DNA of 12,636 nucleotides from Romeriopsis sp046049545 (GTDB lineage: Bacteria > Cyanobacteriota > Cyanobacteriia > Leptolyngbyales > Leptolyngbyaceae). The first letter of the stretch is position 1; each line of letters begins with the position of its first letter. The position numbers were made by a program, and so were the translations under genes. Below are positions 6,418-12,636 of the stretch, piece by piece. The stretch spans positions 1-12,636 of the forward strand of contig JBJORF010000110.1 in NCBI GenBank assembly GCA_046049545.1. Reading direction: 5' to 3'. The notes under the pieces are model-generated. The model was given only the letters and a program-made list of their open reading frames with translations, was not told where the DNA came from and ran no database searches.

Positions 6418-7668
6418 TTACTTCGCAAACACGGGCAAAGTGAAATGGAAGCAGCTGCCTTGACCGAGGGTGGAGTCGACCCAGATTTGTCCGTAGTGGG
6501 CGCGAACGATGCGTTGGCACAGATAAAGGCCAATGCCGTAACCTGACTTGTCCTGCTCGCGCTGCACCTGAACATGGTCATCAAAAATCAACGATCGCTG
6601 GTCTTCGGGAATTCCCAGTCCAGTGTCGCACAGGCTGACTTGCACCTTCTGGCTAGTGCGATATAGGGCTGATAGCTGGATCTTGCCGCCATCGCTAGTG
6701 TACTTAATTGCATTATCCACGAGATTGATCAAAACCTGACGAATGCGTTCCTCGTCAATGTAGACCTTCGGTAAGTCAGAAGGAATGTCGGTGACGATGG
6801 TGATCGACTTGGCATCACAGCGATCGCGCATGGCTTCTAGGGCTGCGTGGCAGAGCGGTGCGAGATTGATGGCAGTGGGCCGAATATTCAGGTCGGCACT
6901 GCTACCATGGGCGGTCTGAAGAATGTCGGTGATCATGCCATTGATGTTCCGCAACTGCGATCGGGCTTGGCGCAGCAGTTGGGTGATCAGGGCGGGGGTG
7001 AGGCGACTGACTTGACCTTCCTTCGGATGAAAGCCCATATCGAGGGTTTCCAGGGCGATCGAGGCGGCGGTGAGCGGATTGCGTAAATCGTGGGCCAGCA
7101 TCGCAATCACTTGATCCTTGAATTTCACCTGGGCCGCGAGTTCGGCCTTTTCCTGTTTCAGGCGAAAGACCTCATCCGAGAGGGTGATTAATTCGGAGGC
7201 GGAGGTGATTTCGTAGAGGCTGTTTTGGAGACTGTGGGGTGGGGGCAGCCCGATCGGGGATTCTGGTGCGAGTGTGACAGTGGTGATTTCCGTCCGGGCG
7301 GCGCTGGTTGCCGTTAGGGTGGCGGGCTGTTCCTGCGACTGCTGCCACTGTTGTTCCCACTGGGGCCAAGCATTCCGCAGTTCCGTTAAAAAGTTGCTGC
7401 CCACGAGCATCTGGCGCGGCTTCGGGGCAATTTTGATCAGCGTTGGGGTAGTGAGGAGGCGGAAATGTTCGGCGAGGTGGGGCTGTTCGGTGACATCGAT
7501 GACTTCGAGCTGATACTCCCGTTCCCCGGCTAATTCTTCAAGCAGTCGACGCGCTTGCTGAATTTGTTCGCGGGAGGTGGGGCGGCGATCGACAAAGAGC
7601 AGCAGCTGGAGCAGCGGCTGGCGAGGCGTTGGGCGGGACGGGGAAGTAGGGTCAGGGAGCGCCTGCAT
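6418..7668 (-). CDS. sasA: SasA, KaiC-interacting circadian clock histidine kinase
   Basis: 416 residues. The N-terminal 20-105 is a KaiB-like thioredoxin-fold sensor (LLQLLLFVDRRPTSREQIQQ ... RLLTTPTLIKIAPKPRQMLVG), the domain that docks on KaiC. A variable Gln/Thr/Pro-rich linker (about 106-150) and a coiled-coil segment (160-185) follow. The kinase core has the H-box IAMLAHDLRNPLTA with phosphoacceptor His193, N-box NLVDNAIKYT (Asn319), G1 CDTGLGIPE (346-354), F-region and G2 GYGIGLYLCQ (376-385). In Synechococcus elongatus SasA (387 residues), KaiC binding stimulates autophosphorylation and transfer to RpaA, driving the circadian transcription rhythm. The extra length here is mainly in the N-terminus and linker. 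Soluble; no membrane segment. It is divergent from the glycosyltransferase; rpaA and kaiABC are not in the window. No terminator is obvious after the stop. Confidence 0.95.
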   Translation of the reverse strand: MQALPDPTSPSRPTPRQPLLQLLLFVDRRPTSREQIQQARRLLEELAGEREYQLEVIDVTEQPHLAEHFRLLTTPTLIKIAPKPRQMLVGSNFLTELRNAWPQWEQQWQQSQEQPATLTATSAARTEITTVTLAPESPIGLPPPHSLQNSLYEITSASELITLSDEVFRLKQEKAELAAQVKFKDQVIAMLAHDLRNPLTAASIALETLDMGFHPKEGQVSRLTPALITQLLRQARSQLRNINGMITDILQTAHGSSADLNIRPTAINLAPLCHAALEAMRDRCDAKSITIVTDIPSDLPKVYIDEERIRQVLINLVDNAIKYTSDGGKIQLSALYRTSQKVQVSLCDTGLGIPEDQRSLIFDDHVQVQREQDKSGYGIGLYLCQRIVRAHYGQIWVDSTLGQGSCFHFTLPVFAK

Positions 7669-7828
7669 GGGATTGACTTGCGACTGATCAACATCGGCGG
7701 TTGCCGCAATTTTGGCAGAGTTCCCTCAGCCTGTAAAGTGGAGAAGGCGTTCCCACCGCGTTTGCGGGGAATAATGGGGCGCAAGCAGGGCGGACGGAGG
7801 CGCTGCGGTGACTGTTGTGGCTTGACTG

Positions 7829-7862
7829 AGCGTTACGAATCATGAAGCGTTACGAATCATGA
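7829..7862 (+). repeat. 17-bp perfect tandem duplication spanning the glycosyltransferase start; creates a 6-codon upstream ORF
   Basis: AGCGTTACGAATCATGA occurs at 7829-7845 and again at 7846-7862. Each copy carries an ATG: 7842 and 7859. The first ATG opens a six-codon frame (MKRYES) whose TGA (7860-7862) overlaps the real start as ATGA, a layout that could couple translation of leader and gene. No strong Shine-Dalgarno is seen before either ATG. Confidence 0.85.
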
Positions 7863-9052
7863 AGATCTTGGTGCTGACTTGGGAATTTCCGCCGCGTATT
7901 GTTGGTGGCATCGCGCGCCATGTGGGTGAACTGTATCCCGAATTGGTGCAGCTCGGTTGTGCGGTGCATTTGGTGACGGTGCAGTTTGGGGATTTGCCCG
8001 ATCGGGCGGTGGTGGAAGGGCTGCATGTGCATCGGGTAACGGTCGGCCAGAGTCCGGATTTTCTGCATTGGGTGGGCCGGATGAATGAGGTGATGGGGGC
8101 CTATGCGGGACAGCTGTTGCAGGATGAAGGGCCGTTTGATCTCATCCATGCCCATGACTGGCTGGTGGGGGACTGCGCGATCGCCCTGAAGCATCATTTC
8201 AAGTTGCCCTTGGTGGCGACGATCCATGCGACGGAATATGGCCGCAATCGGGGAATTTATACGGAGCTGCATCAACATGTTCATGGGCAGGAGCGATTGT
8301 TGGCCCATGAGGCTTGGCGGGTGATTGTTTGTACGCAATATATGCGGCGGGAGTTGCAGGCGGCGCTGGCGGCTCCGGCGGATAAGATTGATGTGATCTA
8401 TAACGGCATTCGATCGCAGAAGAAATTAGTGCAGTTAGATTCGCTGGGTGCGCGTCAGGCATTTCGGCGGCGGTTTGCGGCGGATGATACCGCGATCGTC
8501 TATTACGTGGGGCGAATGACTCCGGAAAAGGGGATTTCGCGCTTTGTAGAGGCGGCCCCGATCGTGTTAGCGATGTTGAATCAGCCCGTGCGTTTTGTGA
8601 TTGTCGGTGGTGGCAATACTTTGCCCTTCCAGCATCAGGTACAGCAGATGGGGTTGGGGCCGCATTTTCTGTTTACGGGATTTTTGCCGGATGCGGAGCT
8701 GGATATTTTTCAGACGATCGCCGATTGTGCGGTGTTTCCCAGTTTGTATGAGCCGTTTGGGATTGTGGCGCTCGAAAGTTTTGCGGCGCGGGTGCCCGTG
8801 GTGGTCTCCGATGCGGGGGGATTGCCGGAGGTGGTGCAGCATGGGCAGACGGGAATCGTGACGCGGCGGGATGATCCAGAGGCGATCGCGGCGGGGATTG
8901 TGCAAGTGTTAAATCATCCGCAGCAAGCGGCCCAGATGGTCGAAAATGCCTACCAAGATTTAGCTAAGCGATTTTGTTGGGATGCGATCGCGCGGCAGAC
9001 GGTGACGGTCTACGATCGGGTGTTGGCGGAGCGGCAGGCAATCTACTGGTAG
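7859..9052 (+). CDS. GT4-family glycosyltransferase
   Basis: 397 residues, GT-B fold. The N-terminal domain opens with KILVLTWEFPPRIVGGIARH, the glycine-rich acceptor loop with Gly16-Gly17, and has the FDLIHAHDWLV strand (93-103). The C-terminal domain begins at the hinge IDVIYNGI and carries the GRMTPEKG donor phosphate-binding motif (218-225), FVIVGGG (247-252), and the E-x7-E retaining-GT signature EPFGIVALE with Glu298 and Glu306. Such enzymes transfer sugar from a nucleotide sugar with retention; the EFPP opening is also seen in glycogen/starch synthase-like proteins, so glucan, exopolysaccharide or glycolipid synthesis are all possible. Donor and acceptor cannot be read. The ATG at 7859 is chosen because the family N-terminus MKILVLTWE starts there. 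The next gene begins 9 bases after the stop, so the two are probably one operon. Confidence 0.9.
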   Translation: MKILVLTWEFPPRIVGGIARHVGELYPELVQLGCAVHLVTVQFGDLPDRAVVEGLHVHRVTVGQSPDFLHWVGRMNEVMGAYAGQLLQDEGPFDLIHAHDWLVGDCAIALKHHFKLPLVATIHATEYGRNRGIYTELHQHVHGQERLLAHEAWRVIVCTQYMRRELQAALAAPADKIDVIYNGIRSQKKLVQLDSLGARQAFRRRFAADDTAIVYYVGRMTPEKGISRFVEAAPIVLAMLNQPVRFVIVGGGNTLPFQHQVQQMGLGPHFLFTGFLPDAELDIFQTIADCAVFPSLYEPFGIVALESFAARVPVVVSDAGGLPEVVQHGQTGIVTRRDDPEAIAAGIVQVLNHPQQAAQMVENAYQDLAKRFCWDAIARQTVTVYDRVLAERQAIYW

Positions 9053-9061
9053 GGGGCAGCG

Positions 9062-11242
9062 ATGGTGGAATCTTCTTGGGTCGAATCGGCTTCGGACTTG
9101 GCTTCACGGGCGGATTGGTTGGCGCTGCGGCCCTATCTGGTGAATCAGGTGATGCGCGGCATCGTCGGCAATAGTCGCTATGCGGTGCGGTTGCGGCAGG
9201 AGATTAAGCAGGCTTGTGGCGATCGGGGATCGGTGTTGATCTTTGGGGAGCCGGGGCTGGAGAAGGCGAATATTGCGGCGTTGATTCATTTTGGGTCGGC
9301 TTGGCGGAAGTTGCCGATGATTCGGGTGGATTGTGGGTTGTTGCAGCCGCATGGGGCGGAGTTGTTTGGCCGGGTCGGGGGGAAACCGGGGCTGCTGGAG
9401 TGGATCGGTGAGGGAACGGTGCTGTTCGATAATCTGGAAATGCTGCCACCGACGTTGCAACCGTTGTTGAAGCAGTTGTTGGCGGATGGGCGGTACCGTC
9501 CGGTGGATGCAGTGCGGGTGGATGTGGCTGAAGTTAGTTTTGCTCCGGATGGTTTAACCCATCAGTGCAAAGCCCGGATTTTAATTACGTCGGAAAAAAT
9601 GCTGGCTTGTTTAGAAGAGAAGCATTTGCTGGGGCATACGGTGAAGGTGCCGCCGCTGCGGGTGCGGAAGGCAGACATTGCGACGCAGGTGGGCTATTAC
9701 CTGAGTTTACGATCGCGGACGTTGCGAATTGCAAAACCGACGGTAACACCGGAGGCGCTGCGACGCTTGCAGAGCTATGACTTTCCAGGAAATATCGAAG
9801 AATTGCAGGCATTAATCGATCGGGCCTTAACCCAAGCGGCGGGTGCGCCAGCGTTGACGGAGGAAATCTTTTGGTCGACGGGGGAGAAGACGCGGCGATT
9901 TCGCTGGAATTTGTTGAATGCTTATCCACAGTTGCGGCAATTTCTGCGATCAGCTTGGTATCCCGATCGGATTAATTATGGGTTTACCAGTTGGTTTTTC
10001 CCGATCGTGGTGTTGGTGTTGCTATTTGGCCCGCAGACCCGCGATCGCAATGTGATGCTGAATTTCTTTTGGGATTGGTGGTGGTTGGGGAGCTGCTTGA
10101 TTTTTCCGTTTTTGGGTCGGATTTGGTGTACGTTTTGTCCGTTTATGATCTACGGTGAAATCGCCCAAAAGCTGAAGCAGCAGTTCTTTCCCGGTACGCT
10201 CCGCGCTTGGCCTCGGCAGGCGGCGGATCAGTGGGGTGGGTGGTTTTTGTTTGGGTTATTTGCGTTGATTCTGCTGTGGGAGGAGCTGTGGAATCTGGAA
10301 GATACGGCTTATTTATCGGGCTGTTTATTATTGCTGATTACGGCGGGGGCGGTGATTTTTTCGGTGCTTTTTGAGCGACGATTTTGGTGTCGCTACCTTT
10401 GCCCGATCGGGGGAATGAACGGTATGTTTGCGAAATTGTCAATGCTGGAGTTGCGATCGCAGCAGGGAATTTGCTCCGCAACTTGCAATACCTATCAATG
10501 CTATAAGGGTGGGCCAGAGCTTGGGGAAGGCCAAGAAACCGGGGGCTGTCCGATTTATTCCCATCCGGCGCAGTTGCAGGACAATAAAGACTGCGTTCTC
10601 TGCATGACTTGCCTCAAAGCCTGTCCGCACCGATCGGTAGAACTCAACCTGCGGCCACCGGGAATCGAACTCTGGACGACCCATCGGGCGAATGCGCCGG
10701 AAGTGGCGTTGTTGTTTTTACTTCTAGGCGCAGTGTTTTTGCATCGGTTGCCGCAGTTGGAATCGTTGCTGGGATGGAATTTGCATTTAGATCACTTTGG
10801 GATTCACACATTAATTTCGATGATTGCGCTATTAATTCCAGTTTTAATCGCATTACCTATGGATGCAGTGATTGCGAAATTTAATTCAGAATGCAAGAAC
10901 CGATCGTTCGTCACGTTAGCCTACGGTTATTTACCCTTGGTGCTAGGAGCGACGACGGCCCATTATTTAGCATTTGGGTTATCCGAAGCCGGACGGATGA
11001 TACCCGTGACAGTCGCCACGATCGGCCTCACGCCCAGCCCCACCTTACCCATTTGGGTCGCCCATCCCGCCGTAATTGCTTTCTTGCAAAGTGCAGTGCT
11101 AATCCTCGCAACGCTATGTAGCATGGGATTAACCCAGAAAATCGCCAAACAATCCTGGCAAAAGCTCTGGCCACAGCATCTTGCGATCGGGGCGATCGTC
11201 ATCTTGCTCTGGCAATTAATCGTCGGCCAGCCAATCCCGTAG
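9062..11242 (+). CDS. fusion: degenerate NtrC-type AAA+ domain + NapH/CcoG-like membrane 4Fe-4S polyferredoxin
   Basis: 726 residues. Residues 33-258 align in order with the sigma-54 activator AAA+ domain: Walker A-like GEPGLEK (62-68), ELFGR (100-104), Walker B-like GTVLFDNLEMLP (118-129), PPLRVRKADI (197-206), and PGNIEELQ (242-249). Key residues are altered: Walker A second Gly is Glu67, Walker B Glu is Asn124, GAFTGA is missing, and the sensor-II Arg of PGNVREL is Glu246. ATPase and sigma-54 functions are therefore doubtful. Residues 309-726 are a membrane polyferredoxin with about nine hydrophobic helices, two WCxxxCP-like elements (Cys356/359, Cys443/447), a CxxxCx4C cluster with distal GGCP (471-480, 496), and one classical CVLCMTCLKACP 4Fe-4S motif (511, 514, 517, 521). 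This resembles NapH, NosR and CcoG electron-transfer proteins. I infer electron transfer at the membrane with a regulatory pseudo-ATPase. It follows the glycosyltransferase closely, with GGGGG just before the ATG. Confidence 0.88.
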   Translation: MVESSWVESASDLASRADWLALRPYLVNQVMRGIVGNSRYAVRLRQEIKQACGDRGSVLIFGEPGLEKANIAALIHFGSAWRKLPMIRVDCGLLQPHGAELFGRVGGKPGLLEWIGEGTVLFDNLEMLPPTLQPLLKQLLADGRYRPVDAVRVDVAEVSFAPDGLTHQCKARILITSEKMLACLEEKHLLGHTVKVPPLRVRKADIATQVGYYLSLRSRTLRIAKPTVTPEALRRLQSYDFPGNIEELQALIDRALTQAAGAPALTEEIFWSTGEKTRRFRWNLLNAYPQLRQFLRSAWYPDRINYGFTSWFFPIVVLVLLFGPQTRDRNVMLNFFWDWWWLGSCLIFPFLGRIWCTFCPFMIYGEIAQKLKQQFFPGTLRAWPRQAADQWGGWFLFGLFALILLWEELWNLEDTAYLSGCLLLLITAGAVIFSVLFERRFWCRYLCPIGGMNGMFAKLSMLELRSQQGICSATCNTYQCYKGGPELGEGQETGGCPIYSHPAQLQDNKDCVLCMTCLKACPHRSVELNLRPPGIELWTTHRANAPEVALLFLLLGAVFLHRLPQLESLLGWNLHLDHFGIHTLISMIALLIPVLIALPMDAVIAKFNSECKNRSFVTLAYGYLPLVLGATTAHYLAFGLSEAGRMIPVTVATIGLTPSPTLPIWVAHPAVIAFLQSAVLILATLCSMGLTQKIAKQSWQKLWPQHLAIGAIVILLWQLIVGQPIP

Positions 11243-11252
11243 CCAATCCCGT
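11229..11252 (+). repeat. 12-bp tandem duplication across a stop codon
   Basis: AGCCAATCCCGT at 11229-11240 is repeated at 11241-11252. The stop TAG of the polyferredoxin gene (11240-11242) spans the junction of the two copies, so the second copy is untranslated. Confidence 0.85.
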
Positions 11253-11272
11253 AGGGTGGGCACCGCCCACCG
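11251..11272. repeat. GGTGGGC-ACC-GCCCACC hairpin, a dispersed cyanobacterial repeat type
   Basis: GGTGGGC (11255-11261) and GCCCACC (11265-11271) form a 7-base GC-rich stem with a 3-base loop, preceded by GTAG. The string GTAGGGTGGGCANNGCCCACC is, from memory, a high-copy short repeat of many cyanobacterial genomes. It lies just after the polyferredoxin stop, where it could act as a transcript end or attenuator, though no T-tract follows. Confidence 0.6.
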
Positions 11273-11326
11273 CACCCACAGGATTCCCCCCAATATACGA
11301 TCGCGCAATTCCAACCCCCTCAAATC

Positions 11327-11995
11327 ATGCCAAATCTCCCACCATTCACCGATCGTACCCTGCTTGAACAAGCCTTAATCCACCGCTCCTACGTCAACGA
11401 AAACCCCCAAGGGCTAGCGCATAACGAACGGTTGGAATTTCTCGGCGACGCGATTTTGAACTTTTTGTGCGGGGAATTTCTCTACCAGCGCTATCCCGAT
11501 CTCCCCGAAGGCAGGCTTACGCCGATGCGATCGGCCCTAGTTGATGAATCACAATTAGCGAAATTTGCGGCGGAACTCGATTTGGGTAATCAGTTGCGGC
11601 TGGGGCGGGGTGCCGAGCGTGATGGCGGGCGGGAAAATCCGAATTTGCTGAGTAGTGCGTTTGAGGCGGTGATTGGGGCTTATTACTTGGATTGTGGGGA
11701 CATCGATCGGGTGCGGGATTATATGATGGCGTTTTTTGAATCGGTGGTGGTGACGGTGGCGGAAGTTGCGCCGGAGATTAATTATAAAAGTCGGTTTCAG
11801 CATTGGGCGTTGACGACCCATGGGGAAAATCCGAAGTATGTGATTGTGGGCGCGATCGGGCCGGATCACGATAAGCAGTTTATTGCGGCGGTGCAGGTTT
11901 TGGGCCAGCATTATGGGCAGGGGCAGGGACGCAGTAAGCAGATTGCGGAGAAGGAAGCGGCGAGGCAGGCTTTGGATGGGTTGGGGTTGGGGTGA
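11327..11995 (+). CDS. rnc: ribonuclease III
   Basis: 222 residues, typical length (E. coli 226). It cleaves double-stranded RNA in rRNA and mRNA processing. The RNase III domain (1-145) contains the signature HNERLEFLGDA at 32-42, giving Glu34, Glu37 and Asp41; Glu61 in EGRLTPMRSALV; and Glu113 in SSAFEAVIGAYYLD. A dsRNA-binding domain fills 152-222 (INYKSRFQHW ... GRSKQIAEKEAARQAL). At the position of the E. coli metal-ligand Asp114 there is Ser110 (LLSSAFEAV against LADTVEAL), which may be a lineage feature or change activity. Cyanobacteria often carry more than one RNase III. The gene follows the polyferredoxin gene by 84 bases with a hairpin between; its first 80 codons are C-rich while the rest is G-rich like the neighbours. 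Confidence 0.95.
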   Translation: MPNLPPFTDRTLLEQALIHRSYVNENPQGLAHNERLEFLGDAILNFLCGEFLYQRYPDLPEGRLTPMRSALVDESQLAKFAAELDLGNQLRLGRGAERDGGRENPNLLSSAFEAVIGAYYLDCGDIDRVRDYMMAFFESVVVTVAEVAPEINYKSRFQHWALTTHGENPKYVIVGAIGPDHDKQFIAAVQVLGQHYGQGQGRSKQIAEKEAARQALDGLGLG

Positions 11996-12046
11996 GATTT
12001 GGGTGTGTGGTGATGCTAAGGCCGTGATCGGTTGTTGCCCAACCCC

Positions 12047-12068
12047 GCCTTGAAATTAATTTCAAGGC
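12047..12068. repeat. 22-bp perfect palindrome downstream of rnc
   Basis: Arms GCCTTGAAATT and AATTTCAAGGC meet with no spacer at 12057/12058. The TTGAAA core recurs in nearby half-sites (CATTGAAATG at 12084, CTTGAAAAC at 12095). No T-tract follows on either strand, so it looks more like a dimeric protein-binding site or cruciform than a terminator. It lies between the convergent rnc and brnA genes. Confidence 0.6.
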
Positions 12069-12120
12069 TGATAGCGAAAACCCATTGAAATGGCTTGAAA
12101 ACAGAGGTTATTTGGATTTT

Positions 12121-12141
12121 AGTCCGTTTCATCGGATTTTT
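12121..12141 (+). terminator. weak intrinsic terminator candidate for rnc
   Basis: TCCG (12123-12126) and CGGA (12133-12136) flank TTTCAT, extendable by a G-T and an A-T pair, and are followed by five T (12137-12141) on plus. The stem is short. It ends at the brnA stop codon, in the expected place for plus-strand termination. Confidence 0.35.
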
Positions 12142-12415
12142 ATACGGCTGACCGATCGCCATTCTCAATGTACTGCCGTAAAACTGAATTGATCAATGCT
12201 TTGTGCTCCCCGCCTTGAGATTGGAACCATTCAAGTACATCGGGGTCGATCGGGACGAGCTGCCGTGCTTGCTTTGCGGGAATTCTCAACGTTGCGTTCT
12301 CAAAAAACGCATCCGTCAACGGCGGAATATCGGAATAATCGATATTCTCGTCGTCCATGGCCTCAAGTGCTGCCCAGTTGGTCTGAGAGGTATTGTTCAA
12401 ATCTTTGTCGTTCAT
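12140..12415 (-). CDS. brnA: BrnA-family antitoxin
   Basis: 91 residues. The pattern DIPPLTDAFFENATLRIP (29-46), then PIDPDVLEWFQSQGGEHKAL (55-74) and INSVLRQYIE (75-84), is typical of BrnA antitoxins: a short N-terminal toxin-binding part and a C-terminal ribbon-helix-helix DNA-binding fold. BrnA normally neutralises the RNase toxin BrnT and represses the brnTA operon. The canonical order is toxin first, and indeed the minus-strand sequence just upstream encodes a BrnT C-terminus, overlapping brnA by 53 bases (12363-12415) in another frame. The antitoxin frame is intact while its toxin appears damaged, so it may be an orphan that could still act as an antidote or repressor. The start ATG at 12415 has no strong Shine-Dalgarno, consistent with translational coupling from brnT. 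Confidence 0.88.
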   Translation of the reverse strand: MNDKDLNNTSQTNWAALEAMDDENIDYSDIPPLTDAFFENATLRIPAKQARQLVPIDPDVLEWFQSQGGEHKALINSVLRQYIENGDRSAV

Positions 12416-12527
12416 GCCGATTTGCCCTTCGTGCTGAAATGACTCGAATTACATCCTCACGCCGCTCTGTCCAGACAACGATCGCGATGCCGTTGCCGAG
12501 AAACCTGCCGTGCCCAAGCCACAGCAT
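12363..12527 (-). pseudogene. brnT: BrnT-type RNase toxin, C-terminal fragment (toxin gene apparently broken)
   Basis: From an ATG at 12527 the minus strand encodes 54 residues ending IVVWTERREDVIRVISARRA and a basic tail NRHERQRFEQYL. This closely fits the BrnT C-terminus, whose hallmark is TERGEDVIRIISARxAxxxER. A stop (TAG, 12531-12533) lies just upstream in this frame. In the neighbouring frame the DNA reads KFDVADAVAWA, resembling the segment before the join, so a frameshift near 12505-12535 is likely. Upstream to the window edge I cannot read a BrnT N-terminus (family length is about 90-100 residues with an early KHG motif). The N-terminal half is missing, shifted or outside the window. 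Most likely an inactive toxin; a very short functional protein is the less likely alternative. Confidence 0.6.
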
Positions 12528-12636
12528 CGGCTACATCAAACTTTATCGGAAATAGTAGATTCCTGTGAATCAATAACGGAATCTTGTTCAATGATTTAAA
12601 GTTCTCGTTGCTACTATTCTGATTTTCTTCCTATCG

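Noticed and set aside
7850..8338. Minus-strand open frame of about 162 codons opposite the glycosyltransferase
   Set aside because: Composition (His/Met/Gln/Pro-rich) is typical of an antisense shadow of a strongly supported gene.
9062..9850. Sigma-54-dependent transcriptional activator as the function of the N-terminal domain
   Set aside because: GAFTGA is missing, the catalytic residues are altered, no helix-turn-helix follows, and the domain is fused to a membrane polyferredoxin in a phylum without sigma-54.
1..12636. CRISPR array, insertion sequence, prophage or rRNA/tRNA genes
   Set aside because: No regularly spaced repeats, transposase, integrase or phage proteins, or RNA gene signatures were seen.

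Overview
The window is cyanobacterial chromosome. Evidence: at least ten copies of the HIP1 octamer GCGATCGC (e.g. 353, 3081, 3248, 6239, 6820, 8177, 8882, 8984, 10041, 10453), a SasA circadian-clock kinase, a one-helix high-light-inducible protein with an RpaB-type HLR1 promoter element, and a small protein whose core I recognise only from cyanobacteria. Genes are fairly GC-rich; one 900-base gap is strikingly AT-rich. I cannot name the genus.

Layout. (1) 2-1291, a 5'-truncated NB-ARC-like/winged-helix/helical-repeat protein with a C-terminal membrane anchor, overlaps by ATGA an LtrA-family membrane protein (1288-2475). (2) A convergent RluE-type pseudouridine synthase (2508-3098, minus) is followed by a 45-residue Hli protein (3327-3464, plus). 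(3) tldD (3544-4962) and a 101-residue conserved cyanobacterial protein (5213-5518) lie on minus. Upstream of the latter is a 900-base AT-rich region (5519-6417) with a near-consensus CRP-type site, two DnaA-box-like 9-mers and several palindromes. (4) sasA (6418-7668, minus) is divergent from a GT4 glycosyltransferase (7859-9052). The latter is followed after 9 bases by a large fusion of a decayed NtrC-type AAA+ domain to a NapH/CcoG-like membrane polyferredoxin (9062-11242). (5) RNase III (11327-11995) follows, then a BrnA antitoxin on minus (12140-12415) overlapping the tail of a broken or unreadable brnT toxin gene that reaches the window edge.

How it fits together. The genes are mostly housekeeping or environmental response (light, clock, peptide processing, RNA processing), not one obvious pathway. 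The most unusual item is the AAA+/polyferredoxin fusion. Its Walker A glycine, Walker B glutamate, GAFTGA loop and sensor-II arginine all appear lost, in a phylum without sigma-54, so it is better read as a redox membrane protein with a pseudo-ATPase domain than as a transcription activator. A second theme is short tandem duplications (12-24 bases) at six places, one of which duplicates a start-codon region and creates a six-codon upstream ORF.
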